64,000 bases of DNA, from positions 1 to 64,000 of the forward strand of contig DATHUR010000181.1 of NCBI GenBank assembly GCA_035462025.1, written 5' to 3'. Origin of the DNA: Egicoccus sp035462025 (lineage in GTDB: Bacteria; Actinomycetota; Nitriliruptoria; Nitriliruptorales; Nitriliruptoraceae). The position numbers and the translations under genes are program-made. This document shows positions 27,112-35,068 of the stretch, one piece after another (within the stretch, counting starts at the first letter, position 1; the number at the start of each line of letters is the position of its first letter). The notes below the pieces were generated by a model. The model was not told the origin of the DNA and made no database searches. It saw only the letters and a list, made by a program, of their open reading frames with translations.

Positions 27112-28311
27112 CTACCGCAGCGCGTGGCCGTTCTCGACGTCGAAGAAGTGCAGTTCCTCGGTACGGAAGCCGACCTCGATCTTGTCGCCGATCTTGGGCG
27201 GGTTGCCCGGCTCGAAGCGGGCGGTGAAGGTCTGGCCGCCGGACTCGGCCTGGCGCTTGAGGTCCTCGAACGCCTCCTCGTCGTCGATCGCTTCCTTCAT
27301 GTCATCGGTCACGATCGGCGGCGTGTCCGTACGGAAGTGGACCAGCATCTCGGCGCCCAGCATCTCGACGAGGTTGACCTCGCGTCCCCGCCACACCTGG
27401 TCGGGTCCGACCTCGTCGACCGGCGCGAAGTGCTCGGGACGCATGCCCAGCGCCACCTCGCCGCCGGCCTTGTCGGCCGCCCTGGGGTAGCGGTCGAGCG
27501 CCTCGTCGGGCACGTGCAGCCGGGTCGCGCCACGGTCGAGTTCGACCCACACCTTGCCGTCCTCGCGCAGCAACTTGGCGCTGGAGATGTTCATCGACGG
27601 CGAGCCGATGAACCCGGCCACGAACAGGTTGTTGGGCTTGTTGTACAGCGTCTGCGGCGCGTCGACCTGCTGCAGCCTGCCGCGCTTGAGAACCGCCACG
27701 CGGTCCCCCATCGTCATCGCCTCGATCTGGTCGTGGGTGACGTAGACGGTGGTGACACCGAGGCGGGTCTGCAGCGCAGCGATCTCGGCGCGCATCTGCA
27801 CGCGCAGCTTCGCGTCGAGGTTGGACAGCGGCTCGTCCATCAGGAACGCCTGCGGCGAACGGACGATCGCACGCCCCATCGCCACGCGCTGCCGCTGACC
27901 ACCCGAGAGCGCCTTGGGCTTGCGGTGCAGGTACTCGGTCAGGCCGAGGATGTCCGCGGCTTCCTTGACCCGCCGGTCGATCTCGTCCTTGGGGGTCTTG
28001 GACAGCTTGAGCGCGAAGCCCATGTTGTCGGCGACCGACATGTGGGGGTAGAGCGCGTACGACTGGAACACCATCGCGATGTCGCGCTCCTTCGGGGAGA
28101 GGTCGTTGACGACCTGGTCCCCGATGTAGAGCTTGCCGCCCGAGATCTCCTCGAGGCCGGCGATCATGCGCAGCGCCGTGGACTTGCCGCAGCCCGACGG
28201 TCCTACCAGGATCACGAACTCGCCGTCGGCGATCTCCAGCGACAGGTCGAAGATCGCCTGGGTCCCGTCGGGATAGACCTTCTGCACATCCTCGAACACC
28301 ACGTTCGCCAT
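27112..28311 (-). CDS. ugpC: Sugar ABC transporter ATP-binding subunit, UgpC/MsiK type
   Basis: This 399-residue ATPase energises carbohydrate uptake. It has Walker A GPSGCGKST near residue 37, the Q-loop in MVFQSYALYPHM, signature LSGGQRQRVAMGRA near 135 and Walker B AFLMDEPLSNLD near 155. The C-terminal TOBE-type domain has LGMRPEHF. No permease or binding-protein genes are beside it, which matches MsiK-like ATPases that serve several importers. The ATG at 28311 has a strong GGGAGGT ribosome-binding site. It is divergent from the GH13 gene across a gap holding an operator-like palindrome. Confidence 0.92.
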   Translation of the reverse strand: MANVVFEDVQKVYPDGTQAIFDLSLEIADGEFVILVGPSGCGKSTALRMIAGLEEISGGKLYIGDQVVNDLSPKERDIAMVFQSYALYPHMSVADNMGFALKLSKTPKDEIDRRVKEAADILGLTEYLHRKPKALSGGQRQRVAMGRAIVRSPQAFLMDEPLSNLDAKLRVQMRAEIAALQTRLGVTTVYVTHDQIEAMTMGDRVAVLKRGRLQQVDAPQTLYNKPNNLFVAGFIGSPSMNISSAKLLREDGKVWVELDRGATRLHVPDEALDRYPRAADKAGGEVALGMRPEHFAPVDEVGPDQVWRGREVNLVEMLGAEMLVHFRTDTPPIVTDDMKEAIDDEEAFEDLKRQAESGGQTFTARFEPGNPPKIGDKIEVGFRTEELHFFDVENGHALR

Positions 28312-28446
28312 ACCGCACCTCCCGGAACTCGTCGCCACCGCGTGCGCGTGCCGGGGTGGCTGATGGCTTGGCTGTCGACGGCGGGCCGCCAGACGTCACC
28401 GCGACGATAGTGCGCCAGGTCGCCGCGCGGGCGGGTTCGGCGCACC

Positions 28447-28464
28447 GCGAACAGGACTGTTCGC
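28447..28464. promoter_or_regulatory. 18-bp operator-like palindrome between ugpC and GH13 gene
   Basis: GCGAACAG-GA-CTGTTCGC is a perfect inverted repeat with 8-bp arms. It covers the -35 and spacer zone of a plus-strand -10-like TAGCGT at 28470-28475, 40 nt before the GH13 start at 28515. A sugar-responsive repressor such as a LacI- or ROK-type protein would fit, but no regulator gene is adjacent. Confidence 0.5.
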
Positions 28465-28469
28465 CCCGA

Positions 28470-28475
28470 TAGCGT
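28470..28475 (+). promoter_or_regulatory. Candidate -10 box for GH13-pfkB operon
   Basis: TAGCGT lies directly downstream of the 18-bp palindrome. The AAGGA ribosome-binding site follows at about 28503. The same hexamer recurs before several plus-strand genes in this window. Confidence 0.35.
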
Positions 28476-28514
28476 GTCGCGGTCGCGGACCCGGACACGA
28501 CGAAGGAACCAACC

Positions 28515-30128
28515 GTGGCATGGTGGCAAGGAGCGGTCGGGTACGAGATCTACGTGCGCTCGTTCGCCGACAGCGACGGCGACGGCATCGGCGACCTGCG
28601 CGGCATCCGCGATCGGCTGCCCTACCTCGCCGACCTCGGGGTGGACCTGGTCTGGGTGACACCGTTTTATCCGTCGCCCCAGGCCGACCACGGCTACGAC
28701 GTGTCGGACTACCTCGGCGTGGAACCGACCTACGGCACCGTCGACGACGCCGTCACGCTGATCGACCGGGCCCACGAACTCGGTTTGAAGGTCGTCTTCG
28801 ACCTCGTGCCCAACCACACCTCCAGCCAGCACCCCTGGTTCCTCGACGCCCTGACCGGACGTGACGCCGAGCACCGCGACTTCTACGTGTGGCGCGACCC
28901 GGCTCCCGACGGCGGCCCGCCCAACAACTGGGTCAGCAACTTCGGCGGTCCGGCCTGGACCCTCGACGAGGCGTCGGGCCAGTACTACCTGCACCTGTTC
29001 CTGCCCGAACAGCCCGACCTCAACTGGGCCGACGACCGGGTCCGCGCCGCCTTCGCCGACATCATCGACACGTGGTTCGGCCGTGGGGTGGACGGCATCC
29101 GCATCGACGTCGCGCACGCGCTGGTCAAGGACGAGCGGTTCCGCGACAACCCCCTGCTGGTCGAGGTCGATCCCGGCGCGTCGCCCGGGGAACGGTTCAA
29201 GGCGTTCGAGCACCTCTACGACCAGGACCAGGAGGGCGTCCTCGACATCTACCGCGAGTGGAACCGGATCGCGGCCAAGCACGACGCCATGCTGCTCGGC
29301 GAGGTCTACCTGCTGCAGACCGAGCGGCTGCGACGCTACGTCGAGGACGGCGACGGTCTGCACCTCGCCTTCGCGTTCGCCACCCTGCACACCCCCTGGG
29401 ACGTCGAGCAGATCCGCACGACCCTCGGCGGACTCGTCGAGGCCGGCGGCGGGCACTTCGCCTGGCCGCTGGGCAGCCACGACGACCCGCGTGCCGCGAC
29501 CCGTTTCGGGGGCGGTGAGGTCGGGGCCCGCCGGGCGCGCGCGTACCTGACGCTGCTGTGCGGCCTGCCCGGCGTCCCCTTCATCTACCAGGGGGACGAA
29601 CTCGGCCTCGACGACGGCACCCTGGCCGACGACTCCGCCCAGGACCCGATTGCCGTGCGCAACCCGGGTGCGGCGGGACGCGACCCGGTCCGCACGCCGA
29701 TGCTGTGGGAACCGGTCGACGGCTTCGGGTTCACCACCGGCACGCCGTGGCTGCCGTTCGGCGACAACCGGCGTCCGGAGCAGGCGGCCGCCGCCCAGAC
29801 CGGGGTCCCCGGCTCGCCACTCGAGCGCACCCGCGACCTGCTGCGGGCCAGACGGGAACTGCCGGCGCTGCGCCACGGCACCGGATGGGACTGGCTGACC
29901 TCCGCCGGTCCGGTCATCGCGCTGCGACGCATCCCGGAGGAGCCGGCGACCGCAGCCGAGGTCGTGACCGCGCTGCACGTCGGCGCCGAGGGGTCGGCCG
30001 AGCCGGTGTCGTTCCCGCTGCCGGCCGCCGGGCGCGTCGTCCACGCCAGCGGCGACGGTGTCGAGGTGTCGGGAACCACGCTGCGCCTGCCACCGGACAC
30101 CGCCGCGATCGTGGAGTTGACGTCGTGA
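28515..30128 (+). CDS. GH13 alpha-amylase-family glucosidase (alpha-glucosidase / oligo-1,6-glucosidase type)
   Basis: This 537-residue enzyme has the GH13 (beta/alpha)8 barrel. Region I is DLVPNHTSSQHPWF, the nucleophile Asp is in GIRIDVAH near residue 197, the acid Glu is in LLGEVYL near 262 and the transition-state Asp is in SHDDP near 321. QPDLNWADDRVR is typical of oligo-1,6-glucosidases and alpha-glucosidases. No signal peptide is present, so it acts on imported maltose-, isomaltose- or sucrose-like sugars. The GTG start has AAGGA upstream. The stop overlaps the PfkB start. Confidence 0.92.
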   Translation: MAWWQGAVGYEIYVRSFADSDGDGIGDLRGIRDRLPYLADLGVDLVWVTPFYPSPQADHGYDVSDYLGVEPTYGTVDDAVTLIDRAHELGLKVVFDLVPNHTSSQHPWFLDALTGRDAEHRDFYVWRDPAPDGGPPNNWVSNFGGPAWTLDEASGQYYLHLFLPEQPDLNWADDRVRAAFADIIDTWFGRGVDGIRIDVAHALVKDERFRDNPLLVEVDPGASPGERFKAFEHLYDQDQEGVLDIYREWNRIAAKHDAMLLGEVYLLQTERLRRYVEDGDGLHLAFAFATLHTPWDVEQIRTTLGGLVEAGGGHFAWPLGSHDDPRAATRFGGGEVGARRARAYLTLLCGLPGVPFIYQGDELGLDDGTLADDSAQDPIAVRNPGAAGRDPVRTPMLWEPVDGFGFTTGTPWLPFGDNRRPEQAAAAQTGVPGSPLERTRDLLRARRELPALRHGTGWDWLTSAGPVIALRRIPEEPATAAEVVTALHVGAEGSAEPVSFPLPAAGRVVHASGDGVEVSGTTLRLPPDTAAIVELTS

Positions 30129-31051
30129 TCGTCGTCATCGGCGAGGCGCTGGTGGACCTCGCGCCCATCGCCGACGACCCGACCGGTGCGCTGCGGCCCC
30201 TGCTCGGCGGCTCGCCGTACAACGTCGCCGTCGGACTCGGCCGGCTCGGCACGGAGACCGCCTATCTCGGTTCGCTCTCGCTCGACGCCTTCGGCGAACG
30301 GTTGGCGCACCGGCTGGGTGACGAAGGCGTCTCGGTCCACCTGGTCGCGCGGACCGACGCACCGACCACGCTCGCCGTCGTGCACCTCGACGACGCCGGC
30401 CGCGCCAGCTACGGCTTCTACCTGGACGGGACCAGTGCCGCCGAGCTCACTCCCGACCACCTCGAGGGCTGGGAGACGGCGGACGCCGCACACGTCTCGC
30501 TCGGTGCCATCACGCTCGACACCGAGCCGGCCGGCGGCGTACTGGTCGCGTTGATCGAGCAGGAGCGCGGCGACACCCTGCTCAGCCTCGACCCCAACGT
30601 CCGGCCCACGGTCATCGATGACCTGCGCCGCTACGGCACCCGCCTCGACCAGATCGTGCGCCTCACCGACCTCGTCAAGGTCAGCGACGAGGACCTGCAG
30701 ATCCTGTATCCCGGCCGCGCACACGGCGACATCGCCAGGCGATGGGCGGCCGCGGGACCGGCCGCCGTCGTCGTCACACGCGGCCCCGAGGGGGCCGAGG
30801 TCCACCTCGCCGACGGGAGGGCCGTCGTCGTCGAGGGCGAGACGGTCGAGGTCGCGGACACGGTCGGGGCGGGCGACGCCTTCACCTCGGGGCTGCTGCA
30901 TGCGCTGGCTCGCGCCGACGCACTGTCACGCGAACGGGTCCGGGCACTCGACGAGGTGGCGTGGCGCGACGCCCTGACCACGGCCGTCCACGTCGCCGCG
31001 ATCACCTGCACCCGCCCCGGCGCCGATCCGCCACGCGCGACCGACCTGTGA
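30125..31051 (+). CDS. PfkB-family carbohydrate kinase, fructokinase-like
   Basis: This 308-residue kinase has the N-terminal GEALVDLAPI and GGSPYNVAVGLGRLG segments and the PfkB signature 2 DTVGAGDAFTSGLL near residue 245 with the catalytic Asp. The SLDPNVRP segment is common in fructokinases. The GTG start overlaps the GH13 stop as GTGA, so a glucosidase-kinase operon is likely. If the glucosidase splits sucrose-like sugars, the kinase would trap the fructose. The exact sugar is not shown by sequence. Confidence 0.9.
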   Translation: MIVVIGEALVDLAPIADDPTGALRPLLGGSPYNVAVGLGRLGTETAYLGSLSLDAFGERLAHRLGDEGVSVHLVARTDAPTTLAVVHLDDAGRASYGFYLDGTSAAELTPDHLEGWETADAAHVSLGAITLDTEPAGGVLVALIEQERGDTLLSLDPNVRPTVIDDLRRYGTRLDQIVRLTDLVKVSDEDLQILYPGRAHGDIARRWAAAGPAAVVVTRGPEGAEVHLADGRAVVVEGETVEVADTVGAGDAFTSGLLHALARADALSRERVRALDEVAWRDALTTAVHVAAITCTRPGADPPRATDL

Positions 31052-32434
31052 TCAGTCGGCGCGCAACGCGTCGAGGCGCTCGTCGCGGGGGTCCTCGTCG
31101 GCGTAGGACCAGTCGGACTGCTTGAGGTGGTAGCGGGGATGCCAGGTGACCTCGCCGGTCTCCTCGTCGATCGACTCGATCAGTGGCGTCGGCAGGTCTG
31201 CCGGGGTCGGTTCGCCGCGTTCGACGGTGGCGACGAACTCGTCGACGAAGGCCTGCATGGTGCTGGCCACGAGCAGTTGCGACCCGACGGGCAGGTAGCA
31301 GCGGTTGGCGTCGGTGACGGTGTGGCTGCGGCGCAACAGGGTCTCGAGGTCGGCCTGGGTCGCCTCGCCGCGCTGCACCTTGGCCAGGATCTCGTCCATG
31401 GCCGTGTTGCCGAGCTTGCAGGCGTTGCACTGCCCACAGGACTCGATGGCGAGGAAGTGGATGAGCACGGCCAGGACGTCGACGATGCTGCGCGAGGTGT
31501 CGTAGACGATGAACCCGCCCGAGCCCATGCCGGCGCCGATGTCGGCCATCTCGTCGAAGCCCAGTGCGACGTCGAGCCGCTCGGGCGTGAGCACCATGTT
31601 GGACGTGCCCGAGTAGACGGCCTTGATGTCGCGGGCGCCGGCGATGTCGACCAGCAGCGTCCGTAGCGGCGTGCCGAGCGCCAATTCGTAGACACCGGGG
31701 TTGTCGACGTCGCCGACGACCGTGAAGACCATCGTGCCGGGCGAGGACTCGGTGCCGGCCTGGCGGAACCAGTCGGCCCCGTCGGCCAGGATCGAGGCGA
31801 CGTGCGTGAGGGTTTCGACGTTGTTGACGATGGTCGGGTTCGGGACGGCCGTGGTGGCGTTGAGGCCCTGTTCGTAGGGGCGGATGATGCGCGGCATCGG
31901 CAGCTTGCCCTCGATCACCTCGAGCATGCCGGTCTCCTCCCCGAACAGGTACGCGTCCGGGCCGAGGACGATCTCGATGCGGTCGGCGCCGCGCCAACCG
32001 ACCTCGCGCACCTCGGCCAGGGCCGCCTGCAGACGCTGCACCGGTCGGGTGAACTTCTCCTTGATCCCGATGTAGGCCGTCTCGGCGCCGGTGGCGTGCA
32101 GCGCGATGCAGATGCCTTCGAGGAAGGCGTAGGGCTGCTGCTCGATCAGCACCCGGTCCTTGTAGGTGCCGGGCTCGCCCTCGGCGGCGTTGGCCACCAG
32201 GCTCAGGCGACCGCCGGCGCCCGCGGCGTTGTCGAGGACACCGCGCCACTTGCGTGCCGTCGGGAAGCCGGCGCCGCCGCGGCCGCGCAGGCCCGCGCGG
32301 TCGACCTCGGCGATGACCTCGTCGGGGCGGATCTCCAGCGCGTGCGCCAGGCCGCGTCCGCCGCCCGCCGCCAGATGGGCGTCCAGACTGGTGACCGGGA
32401 CGGGTGGGAGCAGGCGGTCGGCATCGTCACGCAC
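31052..32434 (-). CDS. Orphan NuoF-like NADH dehydrogenase flavoprotein (51-kDa subunit family)
   Basis: This 460-residue protein has the FMN/NADH-binding motif GRGGAGFPTARKW near residue 50 and NAAEGEPGTYKDR near 85. An SLBB domain and the 4Fe-4S cysteines in CGQCNACK near 331, with a fourth candidate Cys near 378, follow. It should pass electrons from NADH through FMN to an iron-sulfur centre. No NuoE, NuoG or other complex I gene is nearby, so its partner is unknown. The GTG at 32434 has GGAAG upstream; a longer frame reaches 32518. Its stop abuts that of the PfkB gene. Confidence 0.88.
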   Translation of the reverse strand: MRDDADRLLPPVPVTSLDAHLAAGGGRGLAHALEIRPDEVIAEVDRAGLRGRGGAGFPTARKWRGVLDNAAGAGGRLSLVANAAEGEPGTYKDRVLIEQQPYAFLEGICIALHATGAETAYIGIKEKFTRPVQRLQAALAEVREVGWRGADRIEIVLGPDAYLFGEETGMLEVIEGKLPMPRIIRPYEQGLNATTAVPNPTIVNNVETLTHVASILADGADWFRQAGTESSPGTMVFTVVGDVDNPGVYELALGTPLRTLLVDIAGARDIKAVYSGTSNMVLTPERLDVALGFDEMADIGAGMGSGGFIVYDTSRSIVDVLAVLIHFLAIESCGQCNACKLGNTAMDEILAKVQRGEATQADLETLLRRSHTVTDANRCYLPVGSQLLVASTMQAFVDEFVATVERGEPTPADLPTPLIESIDEETGEVTWHPRYHLKQSDWSYADEDPRDERLDALRAD

Positions 32435-32568
32435 GGGGGTTCTTCCGCTGGGCAGTGGGCCGGGTCGAGGATGGCCCGCGCAGAGCCCCCGGCGCAACCT
32501 CGACATGGGGTCGTTCATCCATGCCTGTCGTGTCCGGTCGACGGCGTCCGCGGCTGCGGGCGCATGGG

Positions 32569-32574
32569 TACCGT
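32569..32574 (+). promoter_or_regulatory. Candidate -10 box for the DUF4015 lipoprotein gene
   Basis: TACCGT within GGGTACCGT lies 40 nt before the ATG at 32614. The -35 is not evident. Confidence 0.3.
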
Positions 32575-32613
32575 CTGCGCCCGGTCGATGCCAGACACCA
32601 CCACGGGGGCCCG

Positions 32614-34239
32614 ATGCGCCGGTTGCCGAGCACTGTCGTCCGTCGTCTCACGGCCGCGGCCCTCGTCGGCGCGGCCGCACTGCTCGTCGCCGCCTGCGAC
32701 ACCGGCGCGCCCGACCTCGAGTTCACCGGGCCCGACGACGGCGTCGTGCTGGCAGCCGACGCCGTCGCGGAGGCCGCCTGGGAGGTGCGCAGTCCGGAGA
32801 CGGTGCCCGAGACGGTCGGGTTCGCGCTCGACGGTGAGCCGACGGAAGCCGAGGCGACCGACGGCGCGCTGCGGTGGACCGCCGCCGACCTCGACGACGG
32901 CGAGTACGTCCTGAGCGTGCAGCGCGACGATCCGGAGGACGACGCCGAACCAGAGACCCTCCACGAGTGGCGCTTCGCGCTGGACACCACCGCGCCCGAG
33001 ATCGAGCTGACCTCGCCCGACAGTGCCGTGGTCGCCGGGGACCCGGTCGTTGTCGCCGGCACCACCGAACCGGGCGCCGTGGTCACCGTCGACGCGCAGG
33101 ACACGACCGCCGGTGACGACGGCGGGTTCGAGGTCGAACTCGCCGACCCACCCGAGGGCGAGATCGCCATCGTTGCCGTCGACGCGGCCGGCAATGCCAG
33201 CGACGACGCGTTCACGCTGGTGACCGTGCCGTCACGGGTCGAGGTCGAGCGGATCCGCGGCGTGCACGTGACGGCCTACGCGTGGGCGACCCCGAGCTAC
33301 CGCGAACGCGTCCTGGCCATGATCGACGACGGGATCATCAACACGGTCGCACTCACCCTCAAGGACGAGGGTGGCATGGTCGGCTGGGACAGCGAGGTCG
33401 ACCTCGCTCAGGCATCCGGGGCCGCATCCGGCGTGTACGACCTCGCCGCGGTCGTCGAGGAACTGCACGCCCACGGGGCCCACGTGGCCGGCCGCATCGT
33501 GGCGTTCCGCGACGGCATGCTCGGCGGTCTCGCGCTCGAGCGTGGCGAGTCGGACTGGCTCATCCAGACTCCCGACGGTGAACCGTTCACCGGCAAGTAC
33601 GGCTGTTGCTTCATCAGCTTCGCCAGCCCAGACGTGATCGAGTACAACCTCGCGCTCGCCGAGGAGGCCGCGGCCGTCGGCGTCGACACGATCCTGTGGG
33701 ACTACATCCGCCGCCCCGACGGTCCGGTCGAGAACATGGTCGTGCCCGGCGTCGCGGCGGATGCCGACGGTGCCACCCTCGAGGCCGCGGTCGCCGACTT
33801 CGCCCGGCAGGCCGACGAGCGGCTCGCCAGGTACGGCGTCGGACACGCGGCCTCGCTGTACGGGATCGCCGCGGACCGTCCCACCCAGATCGCCCAGGAC
33901 GTGCCGGCTCTGAGCGAGCACCTCGACTTCGTCGCGCCCATGGTCTACCCGTCGCACTGGGGACCCGGCGAGTACGGCGTCGCCGACCCCAACCGTCAGC
34001 CCTACGACATCATCACCGCGACACTCGGGATCTGGAAGGAGACGGTCGACGGTGCCAGGGCCAGGATCGTGCCGTGGCTCGAGGACACCAGGTACCGCGA
34101 GTGGGACCGGCCGCACCAGGTCCGCGAGCAGATCCGCGCCGCGCGCGACCAGGGCATCGAGGAGTTCCTGATGTGGGACCCCAACGTGCAGTACACCCTC
34201 GAGGCGTACGACACCATCCCCGAGGGTCGCGAGGAGTGA
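32614..34239 (+). CDS. DUF4015 putative glycoside hydrolase lipoprotein
   Basis: This 541-residue protein has a lipoprotein signal peptide ending in the lipobox LVAAC near residue 29. Two short Ig-like beta domains follow (the second begins TTAPEIELTSPDSAVVAG). From about residue 210 comes the DUF4015 TIM-barrel region: RGVHVTAYAW, LTLKDEGG, VGVDTILWDYIRRP and FVAPMVYPSHWGPGEYG. DUF4015 proteins are related to glycoside hydrolases, but their substrates are not established. The protein should be anchored on the outer face of the membrane. It is divergent from the NuoF-like gene. Confidence 0.87.
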   Translation: MRRLPSTVVRRLTAAALVGAAALLVAACDTGAPDLEFTGPDDGVVLAADAVAEAAWEVRSPETVPETVGFALDGEPTEAEATDGALRWTAADLDDGEYVLSVQRDDPEDDAEPETLHEWRFALDTTAPEIELTSPDSAVVAGDPVVVAGTTEPGAVVTVDAQDTTAGDDGGFEVELADPPEGEIAIVAVDAAGNASDDAFTLVTVPSRVEVERIRGVHVTAYAWATPSYRERVLAMIDDGIINTVALTLKDEGGMVGWDSEVDLAQASGAASGVYDLAAVVEELHAHGAHVAGRIVAFRDGMLGGLALERGESDWLIQTPDGEPFTGKYGCCFISFASPDVIEYNLALAEEAAAVGVDTILWDYIRRPDGPVENMVVPGVAADADGATLEAAVADFARQADERLARYGVGHAASLYGIAADRPTQIAQDVPALSEHLDFVAPMVYPSHWGPGEYGVADPNRQPYDIITATLGIWKETVDGARARIVPWLEDTRYREWDRPHQVREQIRAARDQGIEEFLMWDPNVQYTLEAYDTIPEGREE

Positions 34240-34279
34240 GCGACGCCTCCTCGCGCTCGGGCAGCGGACGATCGACGGG

Positions 34280-34285
34280 TAGCGT
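34280..34285 (+). promoter_or_regulatory. Candidate -10 box for the hydrolase-like gene
   Basis: TAGCGT lies 39 nt before the GTG at 34324, with GAGGT as the ribosome-binding site between them. Confidence 0.3.
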
Positions 34286-34323
34286 GCAGCCCGTCACGTC
34301 CGCCCGGACAGCGAGGTCGCACG

Positions 34324-34902
34324 GTGCCCCTCTCCGCCCAACTCGGTGCCCATGAGGTCACGTTCGAAGACGTGGGCGGCGAGGGCCCACCGATCCTGCT
34401 CACACCCGGGAGCGCTGCGTCGGCCGCGGACCTGCGCACCCGGTTCGACCGCTTCGGCCGCGTGTACCGGCTGATCGCCTGGGATCCGCCCGAGGTCGCG
34501 GGCGACGCCAGGGTGGGCGAGGTCGCCGGGCTCGCGCTCGACCTGCTGCACCATCAGGGCATCGAACGGGCGATCCTCGTGGGCGACGGCGAGGGCGCGC
34601 TGGTGTGTCTGCGCGCCGGCCTGCAGGCCCCCGACCGCGTCCGGGGCCTGGTCCTGCTCGACGTGCCCGAGGGCGGGGCCCGCGAACTCGACCGCATCGA
34701 GGAACTCGACGTCCCCATGGTCGTCGTGCAGACGCAGGCCGGTGGTGCCCGCTCGCACGACGCGACCCGCGGGTTGGGGGCGGCGATCCGCGACAACCGC
34801 GGTGTGCACCTGCTCGAGGGACCGGCTCCCGCGGTCGACCCGACCCGCGAGGCCGACGTCGACCCGTTCATCCGCGACTACCTCGAGTCCCTCCCCGCCT
34901 GA
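34324..34902 (+). CDS. Short alpha/beta-hydrolase-like protein without the usual nucleophile
   Basis: This 192-residue protein follows the alpha/beta-hydrolase order. It has LLTPGS at the oxyanion-hole region, VYRLIAWDPP, then the nucleophile elbow at about residues 86-92, and a late LLEGPAP strand. The elbow reads VGDGEGALV where active enzymes have GxSxG, so Gly stands in the Ser position. There is no lid domain and the family is normally 250 or more residues. It may be a non-catalytic binding protein or use other residues. The GTG start has GAGGT upstream. Confidence 0.75.
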   Translation: MPLSAQLGAHEVTFEDVGGEGPPILLTPGSAASAADLRTRFDRFGRVYRLIAWDPPEVAGDARVGEVAGLALDLLHHQGIERAILVGDGEGALVCLRAGLQAPDRVRGLVLLDVPEGGARELDRIEELDVPMVVVQTQAGGARSHDATRGLGAAIRDNRGVHLLEGPAPAVDPTREADVDPFIRDYLESLPA

Positions 34903-34948
34903 CCCGACCCCATCGCGGTCATCGTCGCCATCGCCGTCCGGCTCGGAA

Positions 34949-35028
34949 ACTGGGCTTCGTCCCGGCAATGGTGGCTCGGCACCGTCGGGGGTCCAGCGAG
35001 GTCGCACGGAAGTGGGCCTTGTCCCAGT
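34949..35028. repeat. Pair of 18-bp ACTGGG/CCCAGT palindromes, 62-bp period (left of AbiEi-DUF559 gene)
   Basis: ACTGGGCTTCGTCCCGGC starts at 34949 and AGTGGGCCTTGTCCCAGT starts at 35011, exactly 62 bp apart. The second extends to a 24-bp imperfect palindrome (GGAA...TTCC) at 35008-35031. The pair lies 40 bp from the 3' end of the AbiEi-DUF559 gene. A matching pair with the same spacing lies on the other side of the gene. Confidence 0.65.
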
Positions 35029-35068
35029 TCCCACGCGGGGCGACGCACGTAACGGGGTGGCGGTGCGC

